Origin: an uncultured Kordiimonas sp.
Lineage (GTDB): Bacteria > Pseudomonadota > Alphaproteobacteria > Sphingomonadales > Kordiimonadaceae
NCBI GenBank assembly: GCA_947500295.1
Contig: CANMRM010000002.1
Location: 310,001 to 374,000 of the forward strand
DNA: 64,000 bases
Direction: 5' to 3'
Under the pieces are notes generated by a model that saw nothing but the letters and a program-made list of their open reading frames with translations, did no database searches and was not told the DNA's origin. Within the stretch, counting starts at the first letter, position 1. Each line of letters starts with the position of its first letter. Below, in pieces: positions 55,916-64,000 of this stretch. The translations under genes were made by a program, and so were the position numbers.

Positions 55916-56368
55916 TTAATTGTCCGTATTTTTTCTGGCCGAAAACAGCCGTTTTTTGGTGGTCTCGGGCACATGTGAAACCGCAACCAGCAGCAGACTG
56001 GCAATCAACAGCACACTATATTCCATACCGTTCCTGCCCAGACCAACAACAAACCAGCCGTCCGGCGCGTGAACCAGAACGATGCCGGTGGCATAAATTC
56101 CAATGAAAACAAGGCACAGGTAGGGAATGAAACGTGACCCCACCATAATGAGTATGGTACCGACAATCTCGAGAAGCGTGATGCCCCAGGCAATCAGCAA
56201 CCCGAACGGAAACCCCACACTATCAAGATACCCACCAAAAGGCACCACTGCATCCGCCAACATCCGCGCCCACCCATGCGCCGCCAACAGACCTGCCACC
56301 ACAATTCTGAACATAATCATGGCAAAGGGTACATTTACACTGCTTGTTTTCTCTACTTGCTCTGACAT
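55916..56368 (-). CDS. DoxX-family membrane protein
   Basis: A 150-residue protein from ATG 56368 with four membrane spans (AMIMFRIVVAGLLAAHGWARM, GFPFGLLIAWGITLLEIVGTILIMVG, PYLCLVFIGIYATGIVLVHA, YSVLLIASLLLVAVS). DoxX proteins are small quinone- or redox-linked membrane subunits; the reaction is not established here. It follows rsmB by 33 bp and may be co-transcribed. Confidence 0.83.
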   Translation of the reverse strand: MSEQVEKTSSVNVPFAMIMFRIVVAGLLAAHGWARMLADAVVPFGGYLDSVGFPFGLLIAWGITLLEIVGTILIMVGSRFIPYLCLVFIGIYATGIVLVHAPDGWFVVGLGRNGMEYSVLLIASLLLVAVSHVPETTKKRLFSARKNTDN

Positions 56369-56401
56369 GCCTGCCATCCTGCGATAAAGCCCACCCACGC
56401 T

Positions 56402-57727
56402 TCATGAAAGCGGTGCTTTTTCCAAGATCGCAACAAAAAAACCGTCAGTCCGGTGCTTATGCGGGACGAGTTGCAGGCAGGCGGGGTTTGAAGACATGGA
56501 AACGGGCGGTGAACCCGGCAAAACTTCTCTCCAAGTCGTTGAGAAGTCCAACAGCTTCCAGGCGTCACCGGTGACCTTCAGGAATTGCGTGATCACTTCT
56601 TCATTTTCGCACGGCAGCAGCGAGCAGGTCATATAAACAAGCCTGCCACCAGTGCGCACCATTCGGGCACCCTCTTGCAACAATGCGGCCTGTGTGTCTG
56701 AAAACTGCCGGACGGATTGTTCTGTCAGTCGCCAACGCTGATCCGGGTTGCGTCGCCATGTACCAGTGCCCGAACAGGGTGCGTCAATGATCACCCGATC
56801 AGCCTTTCCCGCAAAGCCTGACAGTACCCTCGTACGTTCCTCAGCGTCTGCTGGCAATACGCTTGTCTGGATATTTCTAACACCAGCACGCTGAAACCTC
56901 GGCTTGGCGTTCGTAAGTCTTTTGCCGGAAACGTCGAACGCATACAGCTGCCCCCGGTTTTGCATCTGGGCCGAAACCAGAAGCGACTTGCCGCCGGCCC
57001 CTGCGCACAAATCCACAACGCTCATGCCAGGTGAGGCCATCACCAAGTAGCAGGCGAGCTGGGCGGCTTCGTCCTGAATTTCAATATGACCTTGCCTGAA
57101 AAGATCGCTTCCAGAAATATTTACTTTATTTTTAATGTGGTATCCAACTGGTGAATATGCAGATTTTTCAATATCTTGATAGACCTCTTTCAAGTTATCA
57201 TTGAGGCTGGATATTGGCTTCAGCGGATTGCTGCGAATATCAAGCGTCGCGGGCTCGTTTAACGCTTGCATCGCCGCTTCCAGATCCGCGCCGAACCGGG
57301 CTTTCAACCCTGCCTCGAGACAGCGCGGCAGTTCCATTTTGGCTGACATGGGGGCGTCATTCATATCGAAAGGCATACGCTTAACCGCATCGCTTTCCAT
57401 GGCACTCAAAGCGGAAGGTGCATGCTCGGCCTGCCCACCAAAAAGCGACAGATTGCCCGCATCATTAAGGGCAAGGTGGCTGACAAGCAGGCTGCGACCA
57501 GTCGGCGCCAGTTCGGCCGTTTGCAATCGCCAAACATGCTGGCCACGACGTCGCAACACCGAGTACACCAGTTCACTGATGGCTCGTCTGTCTTTAGACC
57601 CCATATAGCGCCGGGCGCGGCAATAACTGTTGAGAACAACATCGGCCGGGGCACCCGCTGTACGAATACCCTCCTCAATCTGATCAAGGATTTCTATTGC
57701 GGCCTGAAGCCTTGCTGCCGGTTGCAC
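56402..57727 (-). CDS. rsmB: 16S rRNA (cytosine-967-C5)-methyltransferase (RsmB family)
   Basis: A 441-residue RNA m5C methyltransferase. N-terminal NusB-like helical domain (about 1-150), then the Rossmann SAM domain with VVDLCAGAGGKSLL (motif I), DAPCSGTGTWRRNPDQRW (motif IV, with Cys) and YMTCSLLPCENEEV (motif VI, catalytic Cys). The first domain identifies it as RsmB rather than RsmF. GTG start at 57727 overlaps the GNAT stop by one base (TAGTG), so the two are translated together. Confidence 0.93.
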   Translation of the reverse strand: MQPAARLQAAIEILDQIEEGIRTAGAPADVVLNSYCRARRYMGSKDRRAISELVYSVLRRRGQHVWRLQTAELAPTGRSLLVSHLALNDAGNLSLFGGQAEHAPSALSAMESDAVKRMPFDMNDAPMSAKMELPRCLEAGLKARFGADLEAAMQALNEPATLDIRSNPLKPISSLNDNLKEVYQDIEKSAYSPVGYHIKNKVNISGSDLFRQGHIEIQDEAAQLACYLVMASPGMSVVDLCAGAGGKSLLVSAQMQNRGQLYAFDVSGKRLTNAKPRFQRAGVRNIQTSVLPADAEERTRVLSGFAGKADRVIIDAPCSGTGTWRRNPDQRWRLTEQSVRQFSDTQAALLQEGARMVRTGGRLVYMTCSLLPCENEEVITQFLKVTGDAWKLLDFSTTWREVLPGSPPVSMSSNPACLQLVPHKHRTDGFFVAILEKAPLS

Positions 57728-58245
57728 TATTTTCCCCCTACCGCGGTCTGACGGTCATTATCCAGCTTGAAAAGAACCTCCTCAACCATCCGGTCAGCCG
57801 CCACGGAAAGGCTGTTTTCCCGCCCAACTTCAATGAATCCATTGCGCAGCAACAGTGAAATACAGGCGGTGTTGTGGGCCGCTACACGCGCAAATAACGG
57901 TCGAACCTTGATCAACAACAGGAATTGCCTAAGGGCATCGGTTGCGACACCCCGCCCCCAGAATGCCCGGTCAATCCAGCAGCCAACCGCAGGCCGCCCC
58001 AATTGTTCAAAATGAGCGATGTATCCAAGCACTTGCTGGCCGAAGCAAATTGTTCGAATCACAAATACCTCGTTTGTCAGCATTTGCTCCCATCGGCTGA
58101 AGAAGCGCACCCGGTCACCCGGGTTTTTGGCGCCAAACGCTGCCAGTTCATTTGCTTCAGGGTCATTCTGGTGCTCAAAAAAAGCTTCGATGTCTTTTTT
58201 GGCAACCGGTCGTAAAATCAAATGTTCAAGATTTCCCGTGGACAA
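57727..58245 (-). CDS. GNAT-family N-acetyltransferase (RimJ/RimL-like)
   Basis: A 172-residue acetyltransferase with the RimJ/RimL-type fold: LRPVAKKDIEAFFEHQND at the N-terminus and the acetyl-CoA loop region CWIDRAFWGRGVATDALRQF. It probably acetylates a protein N-terminus or a small amine; the target is unknown. It is placed 10 bp after guaB and overlaps rsmB, forming a guaB-GNAT-rsmB unit. Confidence 0.88.
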   Translation of the reverse strand: MSTGNLEHLILRPVAKKDIEAFFEHQNDPEANELAAFGAKNPGDRVRFFSRWEQMLTNEVFVIRTICFGQQVLGYIAHFEQLGRPAVGCWIDRAFWGRGVATDALRQFLLLIKVRPLFARVAAHNTACISLLLRNGFIEVGRENSLSVAADRMVEEVLFKLDNDRQTAVGGK

Positions 58246-58254
58246 TTCAGCGCA

Positions 58255-59907
<1,653 letters not shown>

Positions 59908-59915
59908 TCAGATAC

Positions 59916-60620
59916 TTAGTTGGAAGGCTTACCTTTAAAGCCCTGAGCAACCACAAACCACTCCTTGGAATCAGCACGGCTGGCCGGTGGCTTGGTGTGT
60001 TTAACAGACTTAAAATGCTGCTGCATTCGTGTCATCAACGTGTTGTCACTGCCACCCTGCAGAACCTTGGCAACAAAAGTGCCGCCTTCTCCCAGTACTT
60101 TGATCGCAAAATCCAGTGCGGCCTCACACAACGCCATCGTGCGGATTTGATCGGTTTGGCGATGGCCAGTGGCGGAATTGGCCATATCGGACAAAACAAC
60201 ATCCGCCGGTCCACTCAAAGCCTCCATCAGCCGCTCTTCAGCGTCTTCGGCCAGAAAATCCATAACCCATATATCCGCTCCGGGAACTGGCTCGACCTCC
60301 TGCAGGTCAATTCCAATAATCTGGGTAGTTTCCGGCAACTTTTGTGTCATGACCTGAAGCCATCCGCCCGGGGCGCAGCCCAGGTCGACAATGCATTTTG
60401 CACCTTTCAGAAACTGATAACGATCATCCAGTTCAGCCAGCTTGAAGGCTGCCCTGGATCTGTAGCCAAGCCGGTTGGCTTCAGCAACATATGGGTCGTT
60501 CAGCTGTCGTTGCAGCCAACGCGTGGATGATGGCTTGCGACCGCGTGCAGTTTTCACACGCACCTTGGCTCCGCGTGCTCTGCTTCTCGTCTGTGATTGG
60601 CGGTTCCAGCCCTTAGACAT
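59916..60620 (-). CDS. rlmE: 23S rRNA (uridine-2552-2'-O)-methyltransferase
   Basis: RlmE (RrmJ/FtsJ) methylates U2552 in the A-loop late in 50S assembly. The 234-residue protein has a basic N-terminal extension (RSRARGAKVRVKTARGRKP) and a FtsJ domain with the K-D-K-E tetrad Lys60, Asp145, Lys185, Glu220; motif I is VDLGCAPGGWLQV. It overlaps the 3' end of ppx by 8 bp. Confidence 0.95.
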   Translation of the reverse strand: MSKGWNRQSQTRSRARGAKVRVKTARGRKPSSTRWLQRQLNDPYVAEANRLGYRSRAAFKLAELDDRYQFLKGAKCIVDLGCAPGGWLQVMTQKLPETTQIIGIDLQEVEPVPGADIWVMDFLAEDAEERLMEALSGPADVVLSDMANSATGHRQTDQIRTMALCEAALDFAIKVLGEGGTFVAKVLQGGSDNTLMTRMQQHFKSVKHTKPPASRADSKEWFVVAQGFKGKPSN

Positions 60621-62058
60621 TTGAATTCTCTTTGTGTTTCTTGTGTTTTTCCGAGGCTTTCGCCTTTTTCGCTTTTCCCTTGGCCGATATGGAATCGCGA
60701 GCTTTTTCAGGGCGCGACATCGGTACCAGCCGAGGTGGGAGATCCAACTCCATCAAGCCCCTCAATATACCTTCGCGAATACCCCGGTCAGCAACACGAA
60801 GACTGGGGACTGGCCACATGCTCAGTATGGCTTCCAGAATCGCGCAACCAGCAACGACCAAATCAGCCCGTTCACTGCCAATGCAGGGTTCGGCGGCCCG
60901 TTCATCCGGAGTCATTTCAGCGACCCGCCGTGAAAGCACTTTGATGTCCTTGGATTTCATCCAGGCACCATCCACTTTTTCCCTAACATACCTTGGCAGG
61001 CCGAGATGCAGGCTGGCAAGCGTTGTCACAGTACCTGATGTACCGAGAAACTGAGTATGCCGGCCTTTCAGGACTTTGCTAAGCTCATGGGCTTCTTCAA
61101 AGGCATGCAAATGGTCTCTCATGACCTCGATCATCTTTGTGTACTTTTTCGGCTTGGGTGTTTTACCCGGCTTGGCAAATTTTTCTGTCAGGTTGACCAC
61201 ACCCCACGGAACCGACATCCAGCCTCTGATTTCGTTTGCCCTGCCGGGACGGACACGCACCCAAATAAGCTCCGTGCTGCCGCCACCAATGTCAAAAACA
61301 AGAACATTCTTTTTGTCGGGCGCAATGAGGGACTGACAGCCAAGAACGGCCAACCGAGCTTCCTCTCGCGCAGAAATAACATCAAGGTTAATACCGGTTT
61401 CGCGCTTTACACGCTCAACAAACTCGTCCGAGTTATCCGCAATTCTGCAGGCTTCGGTCGCCACATGGCGCATAAAAGTGACATTTCTCCGGGCCAGCTT
61501 CTCCGCGCACACCTTCAAGGCATCAACCGTCCGGTCCATAGCTTCGTCAGACAATCTATTGTCTTTGGCCACCCCTTCTCCCAAACGTACAATTCGGGAA
61601 AAGGCATCAATGACCCGGAAGCCATTTCTCGTTTGTTTTGCGATCAGGAGCCTGCAATTGTTGGTACCAAGGTCAATTGCGCTGTAGGTAATGCTCTTTC
61701 GGGGCTTGGAAACATGCGCTTTATGTTTGTGATGCTTTCCGGCATGGGGCTTTTTGTCGGTTTTTTTCCGGCTGCCCGACCCAGGTGCAGAATTGTGCTG
61801 GCCCTGGCTTTTCCTGCCGCCTGACTTCTCAGGTTTGCTCGGGTCAGAGTCCGCCTGCCGGCGCTTGTGTTTTACGCCCTTACGTTCGGCGGCTATATCG
61901 CTCGCCTTTTTGCCCGTACGGTCGGCTCCCTCTTTACTCTTGGCATTAACCGTTTTGCCGTCTTCGGCTTTTTTACCTTTGGTATCCAGAGCGCGATCTT
62001 TTTTTGATCGCTGGGGCCGAACATCCGCGCGTTTTTCAGCACTGATGTCCAATGACAT
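60613..62058 (-). CDS. ppx: Exopolyphosphatase / pppGpp phosphohydrolase with long basic N-terminus
   Basis: A 481-residue Ppx/GppA-family phosphatase that hydrolyses polyphosphate and pppGpp. The ASKHA domain starts at about residue 122: ITYSAIDLGTNNCRLLIAKQ, then LVFDIGGGSTELIWV. The first 122 residues are a Lys/Arg/Gly-rich disordered region (for example KKDRALDTKGKK, AERKGVKHKRRQ, KHHKHKAHVSKPRK), and the C-terminus is also Lys-rich (GKAKKAKASEKHKKHKE). Basic tails on both ends could bind polyphosphate or RNA. ATG 62058 is preferred; a GTG at 62079 would add seven residues. Overlaps rlmE by 8 bp. Confidence 0.9.
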   Translation of the reverse strand: MSLDISAEKRADVRPQRSKKDRALDTKGKKAEDGKTVNAKSKEGADRTGKKASDIAAERKGVKHKRRQADSDPSKPEKSGGRKSQGQHNSAPGSGSRKKTDKKPHAGKHHKHKAHVSKPRKSITYSAIDLGTNNCRLLIAKQTRNGFRVIDAFSRIVRLGEGVAKDNRLSDEAMDRTVDALKVCAEKLARRNVTFMRHVATEACRIADNSDEFVERVKRETGINLDVISAREEARLAVLGCQSLIAPDKKNVLVFDIGGGSTELIWVRVRPGRANEIRGWMSVPWGVVNLTEKFAKPGKTPKPKKYTKMIEVMRDHLHAFEEAHELSKVLKGRHTQFLGTSGTVTTLASLHLGLPRYVREKVDGAWMKSKDIKVLSRRVAEMTPDERAAEPCIGSERADLVVAGCAILEAILSMWPVPSLRVADRGIREGILRGLMELDLPPRLVPMSRPEKARDSISAKGKAKKAKASEKHKKHKENSNV

Positions 62059-62168
62059 TTTATTCTCTTTTCTTTTCACTGCGCACCCACGCAGTTCACT
62101 TGCCTTTCTATTAGCATTGATCTGCGGTCATGCCAATCGCCCAGTTTTTCATGTGCATTTCGTCTTTT

Positions 62169-62183
62169 GTTCTTTTTTTGTTC
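62169..62183. promoter_or_regulatory. LexA box 1 upstream of the small membrane protein gene
   Basis: GTTC (62169-62172), TTTTTTT, GTTC (62180-62183): exact GTTC-N7-GTTC. A -35 hexamer TTGACT begins at 62184. Confidence 0.88.
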
Positions 62184-62212
62184 TTGACTGCCGCCGTTAA
62201 TACAAATAAGAA
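62184..62212 (+). promoter_or_regulatory. Candidate sigma70 promoter bracketed by LexA boxes
   Basis: TTGACT at 62184-62189 and TAAGAA at 62207-62212 with a 17-bp spacer. LexA box 1 abuts the -35 side and LexA box 2 overlaps the -10 side, so LexA should occlude the promoter. Confidence 0.5.
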
Positions 62213-62224
62213 CAATACAAGAAC
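62210..62224. promoter_or_regulatory. LexA box 2 upstream of the small membrane protein gene
   Basis: GAAC (62210-62213), AATACAA, GAAC (62221-62224): the reverse complement of GTTC-N7-GTTC. A third GAAC follows at 62231 with a 6-bp gap. Box centres 1 and 2 are 41 bp apart, about four helical turns. Confidence 0.88.
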
Positions 62225-62237
62225 AAGGGGGAACGCG

Positions 62238-62435
62238 ATGACCGCAGCTCACATTACGATTATTTGTCTATTCTTTCTGATGGGCGGCTTTGGCATGGCT
62301 GCAATACAGGGTGCCCTTGCAACCATTTTTCGAGGTTATGTTCGCACTGTTGCCAACAAACGACAGTATGGAAATTCGGGTTTTGCGCTCAAATTGAATT
62401 CGCTTGAGCCTGCGATAAAAAAACTGTCCAGCTGA
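62238..62435 (+). CDS. 65-residue single-span membrane protein under double LexA control
   Basis: ATG 62238 has AAGGGGGAA 5 nt upstream. The sequence begins MTAAHITIICLFFLMGGFGM: one hydrophobic span at residues 5-28, then a short basic cytoplasmic or periplasmic tail (FRGYVRTVANKRQYGNSGFALKL, ending KKLSS). A longer frame from ATG 62130 would run across both LexA boxes and has no ribosome binding site. I recognise no family. By analogy with SidA of Caulobacter (a small SOS-induced membrane protein that blocks division), an SOS checkpoint role is a hypothesis, resting on position and size, not homology. Confidence 0.75.
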   Translation: MTAAHITIICLFFLMGGFGMAAIQGALATIFRGYVRTVANKRQYGNSGFALKLNSLEPAIKKLSS

Positions 62436-62514
62436 TAGACGGCCCTGTTTTTTTAGCGGTCTTTAAAGCTTCGAATAGAAATGCCATTTCGGCTTTTTTC
62501 AAGTATGCAGATAG

Positions 62515-62690
62515 ACAAAGTAAAGGCGCGGGTCACACCATATATGGCATAGACACCGCGCCTATTCCGAGCGAAACCCCCAGGTGAAGCCCGGTACCAG
62601 ATTTTCGTAGGCGGCAGCAATTTCTCGCGCCTGCTAGCTGGTGTCACCTCCCCAAGTTAACCAGCCAAAGTCCTACTTCATCTGATGGAG
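62515..62690 (-). ncRNA. Candidate small structured RNA of about 175 nt
   Basis: On the minus strand TTGACA (62723-62718) and TTCGAT (62700-62695), 17 bp apart, are followed by sequence with nested pairing: AGGTGA (about 62650) with TCACCT (about 62583), ACCAG with CTGGT, AGGCG with CGCCT. It ends in a G/C stem, GGCGCGG with CCGCGCC (62562-62525), then a T-rich stretch. Length is in the range of 6S RNA, but I cannot confirm any family. A GTG-initiated frame of 64 codons occupies the same segment and is an alternative explanation. Confidence 0.32.
62525..62562 (-). terminator. Stable hairpin ending the candidate small RNA
   Basis: GGCGCGG and CCGCGCC form a perfect 7-bp G/C stem extended by GTC/GAC, with CCATATATGG in the loop. 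On the minus strand it is followed by a T-rich stretch (TTTACTTT), a weak intrinsic terminator. Confidence 0.5.
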
Positions 62691-62858
62691 TGCCATCGAA
62701 CTGGATTCGCCCGCTCATGTCAAGTTTCGTTCATAAAAAATTAACAAAACGACAATGTTGAAGATCAAACTGTGACTTTTTTGCGTCGGACGCGCTGCTG
62801 GAATGCATCACCGGGTGATGACGCACTCCATGACAGTTTGTGGCGAGGACGAAATTGG

Positions 62859-63668
62859 TCAGCCAACAGGCTCGCCCTGATACTCCGAAACCCGGCAATA
62901 TTGATCAGGGCTAATACGCTTGATGCGGCTGCATAGTGCGTCGGCTTCCTGTTCATTGATAAGTGGCCCGGCTACCAGACGCATAAACGTCCCTATTCCC
63001 TCCTGACTTTGCACATACAGGAGAGGTGTAAGGCCCTGCAGGTCGCCGGCAAAAGTTTGGGCCAGGTTGCTCCATCCACTGCTGACCTGATCACGGCTGC
63101 GGAATGACGCCAGATGCACACCAAAGAATGCTTCTTCGGTCGGCTCGACATTCCCGACGGGCGTCGAGTCCGCTTCAACTGCCGGATTTGCGTCTGCCGC
63201 AGTTTCGGCCCTGCCCGTTGGCGCAGCTTCTGCGACAAAAGCGGGCTCGCTGGCGTCCGCCATTTCCACCGAAAACAGTCTGTTTTCAAGTTTCTTCAGC
63301 TGATCCCTAATGACCGAAACGTCATTGCGAACGCGATTGACGGAGGCTTCAACCTGCGGATCCTTTTCAACTGTTGCCACCTTAGAGCCCATAGCTGCAA
63401 GTTGCGCTTCCTGGGCACGAACATGCTGAACAAGTTCAACATAAAGCCGCTCAAGGGCGTTGAACCGGTCTCTCAGTTCCCTGTGGTCTTCAGACACAAC
63501 GCCGACATCCTGCGCAAGGGCCTGCTGGCGTGCCTCAACAAAGACCTCTTCGCCTTGCCACATGCTTTGGCTGGCGCAGGCTGACAGGCTTACCATTAAA
63601 CCGGCGAGCAAACATGTCCGGATTGCTTTGCCTGGTAACATGACATTTTTGTGGGGCATATGAACCAT
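62859..63668 (-). CDS. SPOR-domain lipoprotein
   Basis: A 269-residue lipoprotein: signal segment CLLAGLMVSLSAC with lipobox LSAC, a predicted coiled coil (about 55-145; LRDRFNALERLYVELVQHV ... LKKLENRLFSVEM), an Ala/Glu/Pro linker and a C-terminal SPOR domain (about 185-265, FFGVHLASFRSRDQVSSGWSNLAQTF). SPOR domains bind denuded glycan strands at the septum, so a division or envelope role is likely. Start may be 63668 or internal ATG codons nearby. The gene probably follows pssA on the same strand. Confidence 0.85.
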   Translation of the reverse strand: MVHMPHKNVMLPGKAIRTCLLAGLMVSLSACASQSMWQGEEVFVEARQQALAQDVGVVSEDHRELRDRFNALERLYVELVQHVRAQEAQLAAMGSKVATVEKDPQVEASVNRVRNDVSVIRDQLKKLENRLFSVEMADASEPAFVAEAAPTGRAETAADANPAVEADSTPVGNVEPTEEAFFGVHLASFRSRDQVSSGWSNLAQTFAGDLQGLTPLLYVQSQEGIGTFMRLVAGPLINEQEADALCSRIKRISPDQYCRVSEYQGEPVG

Positions 63669-63795
63669 CTTGCCGACCTTTCTTGGCTTTTAACCCTTTG
63701 TTTTTGCAGCATTGCCGGTCCGCAGCACTGCCAGAAACAAATTTCATGAGTTTTATAAGCAAGAGAAGTGCCAAGAAGCCACCGAGCGGGAAAGC

Positions 63796-64000
63796 TTACT
63801 TGCGACGCTCATCCCGGATAGCGAGACGACGGCGGAAGCCGAAGTATGTGAAGGGCAGGCTTACCAAATAGAATAAGCCAATACCGAACATTACGGCCCA
63901 TGTGCGCACAAACAAGCCCGCGAGTACAACACCGATGACCAGCATTACGGGCACAAAGTAGGTGCGGCGAACACGCAGTGCCTTGACCGAGATCGTTGGG
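63796..64000 (-). CDS. pssA: CDP-diacylglycerol-serine O-phosphatidyltransferase, C-terminal part (cut by window end)
   Basis: Only the last 67 residues are present. They read PTISVKALRVRRTYFVPVML, two membrane spans (FVPVMLVIGVVLAGLFV and WAVMFGIGLFYLVSLPFTYF) and a basic end (FGFRRRLAIRDERRK). This matches the C-terminal end of alphaproteobacterial PssA, which makes phosphatidylserine for phosphatidylethanolamine synthesis. The catalytic CDP-alcohol motif lies outside the window, so the call rests on the tail alone. Confidence 0.72.
   Translation of the reverse strand, partial: PTISVKALRVRRTYFVPVMLVIGVVLAGLFVRTWAVMFGIGLFYLVSLPFTYFGFRRRLAIRDERRK

Larger units (their letters stand above)
62436..62858. 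other. 423-bp region between the small membrane protein gene and the SPOR lipoprotein gene
   Basis: No confident protein-coding gene. It contains the candidate small RNA and hairpin listed separately, a T-run after the small membrane gene (62447-62454) that may end its transcript, and an A/T-rich stretch at about 62735-62765. Confidence 0.6.

Noticed and set aside
61057-61824. 255-codon plus-strand frame inside ppx
   Set aside because: It lies antisense within a confidently identified gene, has no ribosome binding site or known domain, and follows the codon bias of the opposite strand.
62130-62237. Upstream extension of the 65-residue small protein from ATG 62130
   Set aside because: The extension would make both LexA boxes and the promoter part of the coding region, and it lacks a ribosome binding site; ATG 62238 has one.

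Overview
The window reads as the chromosome of an alphaproteobacterium. Evidence: the NDUFA12 complex I subunit; the order aroQ-accB-accC-aat facing DUF2155-mlaD-NDUFA12; a large single-chain B12-dependent ribonucleotide reductase; RNase E with an interrupted S1 domain and a C-terminal GWW motif; and SOS boxes of the alphaproteobacterial form GTTC-N7-GTTC. I see no rRNA, tRNA, CRISPR array, insertion sequence or prophage. Coding density is high and most genes are housekeeping. I cannot name the genus from sequence alone.

Layout. 0.1-6.3 kb (+): glnE, bcp, a DUF455 ferritin-like gene, then an M23 peptidase overlapping a bactofilin (cell shape). 6.4-12.0 kb (-): a ClpP-like protease, prfB with an intact programmed +1 frameshift, mrcA and an AmiC-type amidase. 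12.0-17.8 kb (+): a 546-bp leader, rne, a BepA-like M48 protease and a DsbA-family oxidoreductase. 17.8-23.2 kb: thiSG diverging from aroQ-accBC-aat, which converges and overlaps with DUF2155-mlaD; NDUFA12 follows. 23.2-30.1 kb (+): nrdJ behind NrdR-like boxes, a GGDEF/EAL regulator and a DUF4389 membrane protein with two possible starts. 30.1-42.9 kb: an accessory mixture including a glycerophosphodiesterase with a 31-residue small protein, a fatty acid hydroxylase, thiolase plus acyl-CoA dehydrogenase, an outer membrane barrel, a patatin, TolB-like propellers, a Fe-S uracil-DNA glycosylase, and an aldo/keto reductase diverging from a LysR regulator around two perfect palindromes. 43.0-47.9 kb: ssb and uvrA, each with a LexA box, separated by two unrelated genes. 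48-55.3 kb: DUF4139, a solute-binding protein, DUF924, two M28 peptidases and trmFO. 55.4-64 kb (mostly -): TPR, DoxX, rsmB, GNAT, guaB, rlmE, ppx, a SPOR lipoprotein and the 3' end of pssA.

The most interesting locus is at 62.2 kb. Two LexA boxes bracket a promoter in front of a 65-residue single-span membrane protein, a layout expected for an SOS-induced small inhibitor or checkpoint protein. Next to it, on the opposite strand, is a promoter-hairpin unit that may encode a small structured RNA of about 175 nt. Other points worth attention are the prfB recoding site, the RNase E degradosome motif, the palindrome that sequesters the ribosome binding site of the aldo/keto reductase, and three small membrane protein genes (31, 59 and 65 residues) that length cut-offs would miss or mis-start.
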